Shown piece after piece: positions 22,158-32,138 of a DNA stretch of 64,000 nucleotides. The translations under genes and the position numbers were made by a program. A model generated the notes under the pieces. That model saw only the letters and a program-made list of their open reading frames with translations, searched no databases and had not been told where the DNA came from. The stretch is taken from positions 62,001 to 126,000 of the forward strand of contig JAQFVV010000456.1 of assembly GCA_028023455.1 (NCBI GenBank), given 5' to 3'. This DNA is from Epiperipatus broadwayi (Eukaryota; Onychophora; Udeonychophora; Euonychophora; Peripatidae). Each line of letters starts with the position of its first letter. Position 1 is the stretch's first letter.

Positions 22158-23330
22158 ATCCAGTCACTTCATGATATCATTTCTTATTACTTAAATAACT
22201 TTTCATTCAATACTAATATATTATTTTATAATCTTCAAGCTTTTTTTTCTCTTCTATAGCTTTCCTTATTAATTCATAGTTTCATTTTTACATTATTATT
22301 AACTCTTCTTATATCATTTTATAGAATTTCAAATAATTATTTTTATATGGATCATTTTTAAATATCTTTTTTTAAAATATATATTGTCTTATTCCAGTTA
22401 AAAATTTACTGAATAATTGTTGTTTTTTGGTACCATCTAACATTGTTGTAATCTTACAAATTAGCAATTATCTTCCTATTGATCTCATTTTAGTCTAAAT
22501 CATTTTTAAATTTTGCCAATATAAAATTAACTGGAGTATTTCTAAAAGTAAGAAATATTAACTTTAAATGTTGTTTTTTTAATAATTGACATCTCAGGTT
22601 TATTATTGACATGCATTATACATGCCACTAGTTTATGTGTTGAATCTATCAGAACATTATAATCTTGAAATACATATTTTTTTTAGTCAAAATATAATTC
22701 ATTTTGCTATATCTTCTTTTAGATATTGTTATAACCAGTTCCATTTAACACTATTTTCAAAATAATAATTCATAATATATAATTTTAAGCTCCACCAATT
22801 TATGCCTCTTTCATTTCTGTCACTGTAAACAATTTTATCATCAATACTTTCACCTTTCAAACATTTACCAATTCTAAGTATTAAAGTTTTTTATGACAAT
22901 TTTAAAATGTTGTTTGATCTGATCAAAATCATTATATATATATCTATATAAAAATCTTTTCTTTTTCATCATAATAAGAACTTGTTGGGGCATAAATCTG
23001 AATTATCTGTATTTAATATCATCTGTTAAATTGAATAACTAATCTTGTTGCTCTGCATAATATATCATCAATCGCCATAATGTTATTTTATCACTTTTTA
23101 TTCATAATGGATTCCACTCCACTTGTGCTTACATTATTACCTTTATAATAAAATATATGCCCATTTTTAAAATCAATTGTCTCCTCCCCTTTTTTACACA
23201 TACCAATAATGTCTTAACTAATGTTAGACAGTTTGTCTAACTCACATAATTTTTTTTTATTTGAAAATGATTTGCACTTCTAGTTAGTTAAATACAAAGT
23301 CATTATTTGATGACATTGTGTGTTGCAATC
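20950..23330 (-). pseudogene. Decayed APE-type LINE (RTE/CR1-like), endonuclease to RT
   Basis: On the minus strand, scattered pieces in the correct order give a non-LTR retrotransposon. Near 23010-22965 is IQIYAPTSSYYDEKEK, the YAPTS strand of the APE endonuclease, preceded by GHIFYYKG and GVESI. Near 21860-21750 is LYIKCVNDKDVSDDWKNIAI then KENIKNYTPNSLL, the start of the RT fingers. Near 21580 a KAFDSI stretch corresponds to the YxKAFDSV region with motif A. Near 21410 FISPKYF corresponds to the SPKLF of motif B. Near 21330 YLVFTNDAMIM stands where (F/Y)ADD motif C should be, with the first Asp lost. Frameshifts and stops separate all pieces. Its RT start matches the fragment at 27243-27895, so both are one family. 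Confidence 0.7.
22061..22152. repeat. (TA)n microsatellite inside the decayed LINE
   Basis: About 90 bp of uninterrupted TA. Produces the spurious poly-Ile/Tyr ORF at 22053-22259. Confidence 0.95.
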
Positions 23331-24252
23331 AGGAGATTTTTAGCATTCTACATCTCTAGTCTCCATCAATTATCTTGGTTGAACAACTTTACAGTCTACT
23401 GGAAATAACTGTTAAAATATACTTTTGTCATGATTAATGATAATCGGTATATAAATAAGAGATTATTTACACACATGCATTCATGCAGCCTTCAAAAACA
23501 ATTAAATTGATGTTTCAGATAAGAACTATTAAACAAGTGAAAAATAACCCATAGCATTTTTGGGGTTTAAACTTAGACATAAAATCCCAATAAAATCACT
23601 ACATTAGCTGACATGTGTTGGTTTCCTTCCACATTTACTTCCCACATGAACAACCACATAGTAATAACATGTGTGATGATAATAACATATGGTGTAAACA
23701 TTAGAAATTTAATTTTCTTGATTCCACTAAAGTCTCAAATGAGGAATCAAAGTGTCCCCTTTCAGCTATCGGTAAACTATATTTCATCATTTTTGTTATT
23801 TTATTGAAAATAAAAAAAATTAAAAAGCTTATATTTCATTTTATAAATTTATGCTTTAACCGATCACAGGATTAATAATCCGAATATATATTTATATATT
23901 CAGAATATATATTTATAATTATTAATGTGTACATTGTTTATCTACTCGTTAAAAAATATACTATATTATTTATATATATATATATAATGAATAATGTATA
24001 TGCATGTTTATTGTAATATTCCACTTTTGTTTCCTTTAATTATTTTTAAATTAACAAAAAAAAATTATAAATGAGTTCAATGATTATTATCCTTTGCTAA
24101 TTATTATTATAAAGTAAATCTTGAATTAGACAAGTCACTGCTTAAATGTATCTTAATTTTTATTTATCATGTTATATTCAAAGTTGATCTGACAATACAT
24201 CTATTTAAAGATTTTAAATAAGTTTTTTATGTAATAATCTTAAGATACAATT
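23331..24252. other. AT-rich non-coding sequence
   Basis: TA tract near 23970. Nothing else recognised. Confidence 0.5.
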
Positions 24253-24530
24253 TAATATATGCGGGGTTCGAACTCAGACTTTCACACAACCCACCACTCT
24301 CAGTGCCATCTCATATTGCTGACTCACCCGATCACACACATGTTGAAAAGATAAATAATCATCAATATATGTATTTCATGCTAAACCAGCAATCATCAGT
24401 TGGTCTAGATTACTATCCTCACACACATATATAATCAGTACTCAGCTTTATATTAAGATAGCCAATATTTATTGAGTTCGAACCCCGCATATATTACATA
24501 TATAAACGCAGGTTTAAGCCTGTACAAAGT
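24253..24530. mobile_element. Short retroposon with 24-bp terminal inverted repeats (family R39)
   Basis: Perfect 24-bp inverted repeats at 24253-24276 and 24473-24496 contain GGGGTTCGAAC, a tRNA B-box-like sequence. The interior is the reverse complement of part of the element at 39358-39778 (TTTAGCATGAAAT, GATAAAT, GGTGGGTTGTGTGAAAGT blocks). The right end carries a hairpin CAGGTTTAAGCCTG. The near-identical phrases TTAAGATACAATTTA and TTAAGATTCAATTTA flank it (24240 and 24531) and may be a target duplication. The structure is a minus copy joined head-to-head to a plus end stub. Confidence 0.65.
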
Positions 24531-24545
24531 ATTAAGATTCAATTT

Positions 24546-25555
24546 AGTAAATTTATTATGAACAAACAATAAATTAATTAATATTCATTTATAAAATATT
24601 ATTTAAAATCTGATATTAACTAATAATTCTTACTTACCATCATTTTATACTAACTATAATTATTTTAAAATATCTCAGGTTCATTTCTAATAATATTAAC
24701 AAACAAATTAATATTTTGTAGTTAAATATAATGAGGGATTTTACATAATATTTAACTACCCTTACAAAAATAACAACTATAAGCAGCTAGAATACTTTAA
24801 TAACTATTAATATTACATCTTTTCTTAAATATTAATGTTCGGCAATAAAATATAAATAAGTCAGAGAATTCTGAGAAAACATTGGATAATTTTTTATTTA
24901 TTTTACGTGGCATTTGTAGGATATATTATATTTTTGGTATAATGATAATATTAAATATCTCACATTGGTATGGAATCATTTTTAAATAATCACCAATGTT
25001 TATATCTTCTATAATAACAATAATTATGATAACATACTTTTATGAATCAATCCTAATAGTAATGATATTCTAAATAATTTTTACAAATCATGTGCAAACA
25101 ACTACTGTTTCAAATCATTAATCTTTATAGATCATGTATGTGGGAATGAAGAATTAAAGAAAAACACTCAGACAAATTAAAATCCCAACAACAAAGTAAT
25201 TTTAAAAACATTAAGAATTTTATTATAGCTGAATAACATTATGATTATGATACAATAAGATTATACAATTTTGATAAAAATGTTTACAAACTATAATGTA
25301 AAGAAAATTAAAACTATTTAAAAATTAAATTATTTGCACAATAAATCTAATAAATATATAAACATAAGATAGCCTTCATTCTGACTGTCTAAAATGAAAA
25401 TAAAATCTTACAGTAATATAACGGTGATATACTATTTTTTATTAATAAGGCAATAACATTCTATTGTCTCTATAATGGTAAAATAATAATAATAATAATA
25501 AATATCACGATTTCTTAAATTTAATACTATGTTTCATAATACTTTATATATATAA
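24546..25555. other. AT-rich non-coding sequence
   Basis: Nothing recognised. Confidence 0.5.
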
Positions 25556-25645
25556 ACATTACAAGCATAAAGCTAAACTAGTCAATATAAAATCAAAACT
25601 ACCCCAAATCCAAAATTAAACCAGACCAGCATAAAAATAATATTA

Positions 25646-25694
25646 AAACACAACCTCTAGGTTTCACTGCTACAAGTAGACTTCTCAAGTGTAA
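25646..25694 (-). ncRNA. Hammerhead-like fold in PLE-B 3' end (minus copy)
   Basis: Minus strand: CAC, TTGAGAA, G, bulge, CTAC with GTAG or GCAG, T, GAAA, stem III ACCT/AGGT with 2-nt loop, T, then GTGT pairing to ACAC. Order and spacing match a type I hammerhead, but C3 is T and G8 is A. These two positions pair with each other in the hammerhead crystal structure. Confidence 0.5.
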
Positions 25695-25749
25695 AGAACT
25701 ACAAAAACTACACAATATATATAATATTAAAAACTACCTACAAATCCAT

Positions 25750-25995
25750 TCACTTCCCATCCACCCTTAATATTAAAAGAACTCTTAAATAAGTTAATTG
25801 CTTCGAATAATAAATTTTCAATAATAAAGACTCTTTAATTCTTCTTCCGATTTTATTTCTCTCAAAGAAGACAACCTTAGCTTCATCAAAATCAATAGTG
25901 TGGCCTGTATCTTTTTCATGGACATACAAAGCAGAACTATGATATCTATTTTTAACTCTACTTTTATGAACCTTTATTCTTTCATTTAAACGCAA
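25750..25995 (-). pseudogene. PLE family B GIY-YIG C-terminal fragment, frameshifted
   Basis: 81 codons: ERIKVHKSRVKNRYHSSALY (the arginine-bearing helix), HEKDTGHTIDFDEAKVVFFERN, then RRIKESLLLKIYYS, where the Glu of KES is the catalytic glutamate. After that a frameshift relative to the plus copy changes the SEAINLFESSF end into SKQLTYL. Upstream the YIG strand is broken by stops. It shares the HExxTGH and RRIKE pattern with the 42-46 kb family, so B is a close relative of A. The initiator Met is fortuitous. Confidence 0.75.
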
Positions 25996-26027
25996 ACTAC
26001 TATTCCTGGTGTAGTATATTTTATCCC

Positions 26028-26336
26028 TTGTTTAGTTTTAAGAAGGTTTACATAGGTCAGAGTAGTTTGAGTTTAAATAAAAAAATAAAGGTTCATAAAA
26101 GTAGAGTTAAAAATAGATATCTTAGTTCTGCTTTGTATGTCCATGAAAAAGATACAAGCCACACTATTGATTTTGATGAAGCTAAGGTTGTCTTCTTTGA
26201 GAGAAATGAAATCAAAAGAAGAATTAAAGAGTCTTTATTATTGAAAATTTATTATTCTGAAGCAATTAACTTATTTGAGAGTTCTTTTAATATTAAGGGT
26301 GGATGGGAAGTGAATGGATTTGTGGGTAGTTTTTAA
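26028..26336 (+). pseudogene. PLE family B GIY-YIG C-terminal fragment
   Basis: 102 codons. KVYIGQSSLSLNKKIKVHKSRVKNRYL gives the YIG strand and following helix (arginine replaced by Lys in NKKIKVH). HEKDTSHTIDFDEAKVVFFERN and RRIKESLLLK carry the HExxTxH segment and the catalytic Glu. SEAINLFESSFNIKGGW is the conserved C-terminal tail seen in family A as SEAINLMKTSFDIKGRW. The GIY strand is absent because the copy is cut at the inverted junction just upstream, so the first Met is not a start. Not autonomous. Confidence 0.8.
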
Positions 26337-26368
26337 TATTATATATATTGTGTAGTTTTTGTAGTTCT

Positions 26369-26416
26369 TTACATTTGAGAAGTCTGCTTGTAGCAGTGAA
26401 ACCTTAGGTTGTGTTT
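26369..26416 (+). ncRNA. Hammerhead-like fold in PLE-B 3' end (plus copy)
   Basis: TTGAGAA, G, bulge T, stem CTGC/GCAG (four perfect pairs), T, GAAA, stem III ACCT/AGGT, T, GTGT pairing with ACAT next to the core (A-T, C-G, A-T and a G-T). Same variant core, U3 and A8, as the minus copy. Confidence 0.5.
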
Positions 26417-26468
26417 TAATATTATCTTTATGCTGGTCTGTTTTAATTTTGGATTTTGGGTAGTTTTG

Positions 26469-26487
26469 ATTATATATATATATATAT
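26469..26487. repeat. (TA)n tract between two PLE tails
   Basis: Short TA run separating the 3' ends of PLE-B (plus) and PLE-C (minus). Confidence 0.85.
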
Positions 26488-26591
26488 ATAATATTATGAT
26501 TCGATGTCTGTATTTTTAAAGCAATATACGTAATTATATAACTGAATATTTGTAAATACAGTAACTAAATAATTAAAAAAAAAAATTTATC

Positions 26592-26644
26592 CACTTAGGA
26601 GCACTTTCAATTATCCCAGTAATCTGCATCAACTAAAGCTTTGA
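26592..26644 (-). ncRNA. Hammerhead-like tail of PLE-C (minus copy)
   Basis: Minus strand: CTTTAG, TTGATGC, A, GATTA, loop, TAATT, GAAA, AGTGCT, C, CTAAG. Stem I CTTTAG/CTAAG and stem II GATTA/TAATT pair (with G-T), stem III is AG/CT with a 2-nt loop, and the NUH position is CTC. The core differs from CTGATGA by C3 to T and one inserted C. Confidence 0.4.
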
Positions 26645-26648
26645 AATG

Positions 26649-27242
26649 CTAGCATTCCCACAATTCCATGATCTTAACATTTGCTGCTTGCCTATTAATT
26701 AAGTCATGTTTATATTTGTATATTAGCATAGCCTCCTTTATTTTTCTTTTATTGTTATTTTTTTCAATTTGCAATATTTTTACCCTGTTAAAATTGAAGT
26801 CAAAATTATAAATACTTGATTTATTATGGTCGTAAAAAACAGATGCTGAAATATTATCTACTATGCAATTTTGTTTTGATTTCTGAACACGTTTTAATAA
26901 TAGCAAGTGTTCTTTAGTTCTTTTTTTCAATGTACATCTAGATTCACCTATATATTTACTGCCACACCTACATATCCATTTATAAATTACACAATTTTTA
27001 TTTATAAATGAGGTTTTATCTTTGGAGTTATTTATTAATTTATTTAATGTAGGAGGTGTGTAAAATGCAATATCACATATATCTTTATAAATTTTCTTTA
27101 TAAACTTTACTTGATAATTTGAAATATATGGGATTGATATCCATATTTTTTTATTAGCAGGAAAATCAATATTATTATTAAAATTTTTATTTTTATATTT
27201 TGTATTAAAATCTCTAACATAGCTGGTAGAAAAAAGTAGCAA
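26649..27242 (-). pseudogene. PLE family C GIY-YIG endonuclease region
   Basis: 197 codons on the minus strand. About residues 45-66 (FIKKIYKDICDIAFYTPPTLNKL) are the linker typical between RT and nuclease. NCVIYKWICRCGSKYIGESRCTLKKRTKEHLLLLK holds the GIY strand, the C-x-C pair, YIG and the arginine helix. FYDHNKS and NKRKIKEAMLIYKYKHDLINRQAANVK give the histidine and the catalytic Glu (KIKEA). The domain looks complete, but its upstream reading frame leads into the nested LINE piece, so it is separated from the reverse transcriptase and cannot be expressed as a PLE protein. The first few codons at the 27242 end belong to the LINE insert. Confidence 0.8.
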
Positions 27243-27894
27243 TTGACTAATAAAATTTTTACTGAGACTAGAGAATTTGTGAAGAAAAGAAGGAATATGA
27301 AGATATACAAAAATGATGTATTAAAAAGAATTGAATATCTCGAATTTTGTAAAATGGTACGGAAAAGAGTTGAAAATGATATAAGAAAGTATAACTGTGA
27401 AATAGCAAGGAAAGCTGTAGAAGAAAATAAAAGTCTCAAAAATGTTAAACAACATTTTGGTATTGGTAGGAAATTTATATCTGCAATAAGTAAAAAAGAT
27501 GGAATTATTACTAAAAAGAGAGATGACCTCATGAAATTGGTAAAAGATTTTTATCAAGAATTATATAGTAATAAAGAACAAGTACCTCCTATATCTATTA
27601 CATCTTCCGAATTGCCCAGAATTTTAAATGAAGAAGTGAGACATGCAATTAAGTGTATGAAGAAAGGAAAGGCTCCAGGAAATGATGGAATTATAATTGA
27701 TATATTAAAAGAAGCAGGTGAAGAAATAGAAACAATTTTAGCAAAGTTATATACCAAATGTCTAAATGATAAAGATGTACCGGAAGATTGGAAGAATGCA
27801 GTAATAATATTAATATTTAAAAAAGGTGATAAAGAAGATATTAGAAATTACAGACCTATCAGCCTTTTATCAGTTTTATATAAAATAACATTAT
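27227..27894 (+). mobile_element. Internal LINE fragment nested in PLE-C
   Basis: A LINE segment lacking both its own ends, inserted antisense into the PLE-C minus copy between the sequences matching 30236 and 30246 of the plus copy. Only about 5 bp (AACAT) seems repeated at the edges. Same family as the decayed LINE at 20950-23330 but much better preserved. Confidence 0.75.
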
Positions 27895-27902
27895 ATATGT
27901 GA
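27243..27902 (+). pseudogene. LINE reverse transcriptase, N-terminal part
   Basis: 219 codons of an APE-type LINE ORF2 (RTE/CR1-like). The first part ([12 protein letters not shown]) is the region between endonuclease and RT, rich in Lys/Arg. Then come [38 protein letters not shown] (RT fingers, KAPGxDGI), [31 protein letters not shown] and [14 protein letters not shown]. It stops there, before motif A (the catalytic FD), so no catalytic residue is included. The last residues TLYM come from the flanking PLE. An open frame of this length in so AT-rich a region shows recent origin. It cannot be an active enzyme. Confidence 0.85.
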
Positions 27903-28972
27903 TTATAATTATAGCCAATATTTAATAATTCATTCGAGTATATTTCAATATTTTTGCCTTTATCTGATAAATATTTGCAAAGACTATTTTTTTCTAAATA
28001 AGGACTTCAAACCTGCCATTTTGTGTGACATTGGCACTTTTGATTTATATGGAATATAACCTCTTTTTACTATTGGTTTAATGGTCATACAGTAATCCAG
28101 CATACATTGATTTCTAGTTATTTTAAGATCAAAAAACTGAAAACACATTAAATCTTCATCTGTTTTTATCTATCTTAGGCCTTTCAAACCATTTAATTCC
28201 TCAAACAACTCATTAATTGTATTTGGTTTACCACATACAAAAACATCATCAACATATCAATAATATGCAGTAATATTTTTTTTGATAATATTCCTTTTTC
28301 AAAATATTTTCTTCATATGTAGAAATTATAAAATTGCATATTTGAGCAACAGAAAGGAAATCCCATGGGCCATCTGTTACAAATTTTCAGTTATATAATT
28401 ACGTATATTGCTTTAAAAATACAGACATCGAATCATAATATTACTAATGGAATTTAATATGAGAAATGAAGTGTGGATTGATAAAGAATGGCAAAAGGTA
28501 ACTTTCAAAATAATAGACTTAAAATGTAGATAGCAGTTTTTATCCTATTGCAAAAGATTTAAAATATTTCTGAATTGCTGTAATATAAAAGTTAATATAT
28601 CCTGTAAGTTGACTTTGAATATGATTTATTATATAAAAAAGATTGTATTACGAAGTTAATTTCCACGTGCAAACATTTAATATTTGATAAAAGGCAATAT
28701 TTAAAAAATTTAAATTATTTAATTGACTTAAATAACCGAGATGATTGGTTTAATTTTAAAAGTAACTGTCAAATGTTATTTAATCGATATTATGAAAAAA
28801 TGTGTATGAAATTTGATAAAAAATCAACTTTTTGTATTATAAGAGCCTTAAAAGTCAATCTCAGGTTAATTACGTTAATTTGTCGAATATGGATCTCGAT
28901 TTTCAACAAAAACATATATTAAATCTTGGTGTGAAATATGTTGGCGGTCAATAGGAAGACAATGATCTAGAA

Positions 28973-29395
28973 TTGAAATCTTCAGCTGAAAATTCCTTAA
29001 GCAGAATTAAATCTGATTTAAAAATTCGTAATGATTTAGTAAAAAAAGTAAAAGCAAAAAAGTTTAATTATAAAACGGATTACGATTGGAACGTACAGAT
29101 ATCTAAATTTAGAAAATTTACATCTGATAATAATTTAATTTGTATAAAAGAGGACAGGAGCCTTAGAATGTGTTTGTTATTAAAATCTGATTATGAGGAC
29201 AAAGTAATTACTCATATGAAGAATCTTAACTTTATAAAAGTTGATAAAGTTAATATAGAAAATTTACGTATTCAATTTATTAATAACATTTTAAAAAAAG
29301 CCAAAAATAAAGCAATTGATAATAGTACTTATTATAAAATTTACCCTTCTGCTGCAATATGTCCTAAGATTTTTTTCAAATATAAAACTGCATAA
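28973..29395 (+). pseudogene. PLE-C protein, N-terminal/RT entry segment
   Basis: 140 codons. The segment NLICIKEDRSLRMCLLLKSDYEDKV corresponds to VILLKEDKGGRFVLLNNIDFKSKV of the family A protein, a conserved PLE motif before the RT fingers. IYPSAAICPKIFFKYKTA matches the YPSDFVAPKVFFNLKSH region and then leaves frame. The DKGG glycine pair is lost (DRSLR). Upstream to about 28490 the N-terminal region is readable only in pieces. A +1-type frameshift near 29350-29390 leads into the next segment. Confidence 0.7.
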
Positions 29396-29939
29396 AGAAA
29401 ACGAACCATTGTGTTTAATGATTGATTTTGGAGGGGCATTTTATTATGAAACTTGTTGTTTAATTGCGAAAATGCTACAAGAAATTCTTGGTTTTGGTAA
29501 ATATACAATATGTTCTTCATTTGATTTTGTTAATAAAATCCATAATGTTAAGATTGATGTTAATGACATTATATGTACTCTAGATGTTAGTGAAATGAAT
29601 GGATCAATTGATCAATTGGCATCTATCGAAATTATTTCCAATGTATTAACTTTAAAAAATGTTAACGTGAAAATAATAAAGTTTATAATTGAAACACTAA
29701 ATTTTATTGATAAAAATATTTATGCAGTTTTTAATAAGGATTTTTATAAAATGTGTAATGGATGGCCCATGGGATTACCTACTGTTGCTCAAATATGCAA
29801 TTTTATAATCTCTACATATGAAGAAAATATTTTGAAAGAGGAATATTATCAAAAAAATATTACTGCATATTATCGATATGTTGATGATGTTTTGTATGTG
29901 GTAAACCAAATACAATTAATGAATTGTTTGAGGAATTAA
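29316..29939 (+). pseudogene. PLE-C reverse transcriptase core
   Basis: 207 codons. In order: NEPLCLMIDFGGAFY (fingers), IICTLDVSEMNGSID (motif A, catalytic Asp in TLDVS), NGWPMGLPTVAQICNFIIS (motif B), AYYRYVDDVLYVV (motif C, YVDD intact). Upstream overlap with the preceding frame shows the frameshift. RT copies the element RNA at the nicked target. All three catalytic aspartates are present, so the decay is by frameshift rather than by loss of active-site residues. Confidence 0.8.
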
Positions 29940-30430
29940 ATGGTTTGAAAGGCCTAAGATGGATAAAAACAGATGAAGATTTAATGTGTGTTCCGTTTCT
30001 TGATCTTAAAATAACTAGGAATCAAAGCATGCTGGATTTCTGTATGACCATTAAACCAATAGTAAAAAGAGGTTATATTCCACATAAATCAAAAGTGCCA
30101 ATGTCACACAAAATGGCAGGTTTGAAGTCCTTCTTATTTAGAAATAATAGTCTTTGCAAATATTCAGCAGATAAAGGCAAAAATATTGAAATATATTCAA
30201 ATGAAATGTTAAATGTTGGCTATAATTATAATCACATATATAATGTTATTAGAGATTTTAATACAAAATATAAAAATAAAAATGTTAATAATAATATTGA
30301 TTCTCCTGCTAATAAAAAAATATGGATATCAATCCCATATATTTCAAATTATCAAGTAAAGTTTATAAGGAAAATTTATAAAGATATATGTGATATTGCA
30401 TTTTACACACCTCCTACATTAAAAAATTAA
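29924..30430 (+). pseudogene. PLE-C RT thumb and linker
   Basis: 168 codons overlapping the previous piece by a frameshift. VPFLDLKITRNQ is the FLDxxI motif after YVDD. RGYIPHKSKVPMSHKMAGLKSFLFRNNSLC is the PLE thumb region (corresponding to family A MIRPDSYQPFIHKKMSLLNF). KIWISIPYISNYQVKFIRKIYKDICDIAFYTPPTLKN is the linker before the endonuclease. The frame ends there at an in-frame stop, shared in position with no other copy. Confidence 0.75.
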
Positions 30431-30819
30431 TAAATAACTCCAAAGATAAAACCTCATTTATAAATAAAAATTGTGTCATTTATAAATGGATATGTAGGTG
30501 TGGCAGTAAATATATAGGTGAATCTAGATGTACTTTGTAAAAAAGAACTAAAGAACACTTGTTATTATTAAAATGTGTTGAGAAATCAAAACAAAATTGC
30601 ATAGTAGATAATAATATTTCAGCATCTGTTTTTTACGACCATAATAAATCATATATTTATGGTTTTGACTTCAATTTTAACAGTGTAAAAATATTGCAAA
30701 TTGAAAAAAATAACAATAAAAAAAAAATAAAGGAGACTATGTTATTATACAAATATAAACATGACTTAATTAACAGGCAAGCAGCAAACATTAAGATCAC
30801 GGAATTGTGGAAAAGTTAG
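30431..30819 (+). pseudogene. PLE-C GIY-YIG endonuclease
   Basis: From 30431 the frame reads KTSFINKNCVIYKWICRCGSKYIGESRCTL, meets a stop (TGTAAAAAAG) before KRTKEH, and continues 30559-30819 with VDNNISASVFYDHNKS and NNKKKIKETMLLYKYKHDLINRQAANIK. GIY, C-x-C, YIG, histidine and Glu (KIKET) positions can all be seen. One nonsense change and a small duplication in DNN distinguish it from the minus copy. Confidence 0.8.
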
Positions 30820-30824
30820 CATGT

Positions 30825-30878
30825 CAAAGCTTTGGTTGATGCAGATTATTGGGATAATCGAAAGCACTCATAAATGGA
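30825..30878 (+). ncRNA. Hammerhead-like tail of PLE-C (plus copy)
   Basis: Just after the coding end: TTGATGC, A, stem II GATTA/TAATC (five perfect pairs), GAAA, AG/CT with loop CA, C. Compared with the minus copy (GATTA/TAATT) the closing pair changes from G-T to G-C. Stem I is weak in this copy. Confidence 0.4.
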
Positions 30879-31712
30879 TAATTTTTTTTTAATTATTTAG
30901 TTACTGTATTTACAAATATTCAGTTATATATATATATATAAAAGTTTAGATTAAAGCACAAACACATCTTTCTAAACTTAGCATAAAATACAATATTTAA
31001 AAATTGCATATTTTTCTAATATGAAAAAATTTAAATAAAGAAAAATATAGTAATGCCTCCCTTCATAAATTAACTACTTATAAAAATATTTAAAATATAA
31101 TTTTAGGGCTTCTGCTCTAATTTAAATAGGTTCATATTCCTTATAGCAAATTTTAAACTATTAATAGATTATATTGCATGATATTTTATATTCTACATTC
31201 ATCACACAATTCAAATCATATTTTCATCACTTTCTCATTCAATTTAATCCAAATATGTATTTATTTGAATTTAATTATTTCTAATATTTACAATATTTAT
31301 CATTCTTCTCTTATTTTTAATATAATAAATAGTAAATAATTCAATAGAATTTGTGGTAGAAGTTTTTTATCTCATTTGTCTTTACATAAACTATCAGCTT
31401 CTAACAATTAGCTATTACTGTACCATCTTTAAAAACTATCATTTATGATGTGATGTGATTGGTTATTGACAATGATTATAGTGAGGGATATAGAATATTA
31501 ATAATAACTCCATTGAGTAAAAAAAACACCATCATGGATATTGTGCTAAAAACTAAAGTCCATATTTAATAAACACCTTAAATTCATGTCATGGCTTTTA
31601 TCTCAGGTTTTACTGATTGTAAATAAAATGCAACTGTCCATAGAAAATACTATAGAGTTGTTTGTTACCTGTGTATTTAATAAATTCACATTTTCAGAAT
31701 ATAGCTCACATA

Positions 31713-31808
31713 TAATATTCTTCTAAAAAGTATAACGCTAACACCTAGAATTTCATTAAGTAATATTCTTCTAAAAAATTATCCCTAACACCTAGAATTT
31801 CATTTAAC
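31713..31808 (+). repeat. Tandem duplication, 48-bp unit
   Basis: Two adjacent copies of a 48-bp unit (TAATATTCTTCTAAAAA ... CACCTAGAATTTCATT) with several differences. Confidence 0.8.
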
Positions 31809-32089
31809 AATTACTCTCCTGATCACCATCCTATGCCTTTCAAATGCTGAATAATTCTACTAACATCACAAAAAAATACAAACCACACTAAAAAATTATC
31901 TCCAACCTATTTTTCTAAAAAACCAACAAAGGTCTAATATTTACTTCAAGATAGTTCAAAAGTCTTTCAGGCACAAATGATTTTGATTAAAAAAACATGC
32001 ATTAGTATTATACACATATTCATTTATTGTAACTTTATATAATTTAGAGACCATTATTTGTATATCTCTATATTTCAAAAGATATCATT

Positions 32090-32090
<1 letters not shown>

Positions 32091-32137
<47 letters not shown>
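32091..32137 (+). repeat. (TAA)n microsatellite
   Basis: About 15 TAA/ATA units. Gives the poly-Tyr tail of an ORF on the minus strand at 32085-32270. Confidence 0.9.

Positions 32138-32138
<1 letters not shown>

Larger units (their letters stand above)
25556..26020 (-). mobile_element. PLE family B 3' end, minus arm
   Basis: Minus-strand end of a PLE: GIY-YIG C-terminal half, stop, and a 3' untranslated region with a hammerhead-like segment at 25646-25694. It meets its plus partner head-to-head at about 26020. The left end abuts TA-rich sequence. Confidence 0.8.
26021..26468 (+). mobile_element. PLE family B 3' end, plus arm
   Basis: Plus-strand partner of 25556-26020, near-identical by eye. 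It includes the coding end, 3' untranslated region and hammerhead-like segment, and stops at a (TA)n tract whose other side is the 3' end of PLE-C. So B and C elements lie tail-to-tail across about 20 bp of TA repeat. Confidence 0.8.
26488..28387 (-). mobile_element. PLE family C, 5'-truncated minus copy with nested LINE piece
   Basis: Minus-strand PLE from part of the reverse transcriptase (about 28387) to its 3' end at 26488, interrupted by a LINE fragment at about 27227-27894. On both sides of the interruption it matches the plus copy at 28388-30925 closely (for example TGGCTATAATTATAATCACA). The 5' end stops just after motif B. The last 55 bp (ATTCGATGTCTG edge) recur in opposite orientation at 28388-28443. 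Confidence 0.85.
28388..30925 (+). mobile_element. PLE family C, near full-length but frameshifted plus copy with 5' stub
   Basis: 28388-28443 is a plus-oriented stub of the element's own 3' end, directly followed by the 5' region and the complete, broken coding region to the 3' end at about 30925, where a TA run begins. It is head-to-head with the minus copy that ends at 28387. The stub before the 5' region corresponds to the pLTR known in Penelope elements. The same arrangement is seen at 41.6-46.5 kb. Confidence 0.85.

Noticed and set aside
22053-22259. Ile/Tyr-repeat ORF (also at 41542-41910, 46399-46697, 58405-58620)
   Set aside because: Pure (TA)n translations.
25670-25700. Direct splice-site or host-exon interpretation of conserved 3' blocks
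   Set aside because: The conservation is explained by PLE 3' untranslated sequence present in other copies.
27107-27757. Minus-strand ORFs of 67-141 codons over the LINE piece
   Set aside because: Antisense shadows of the [17 protein letters not shown] reading frame.
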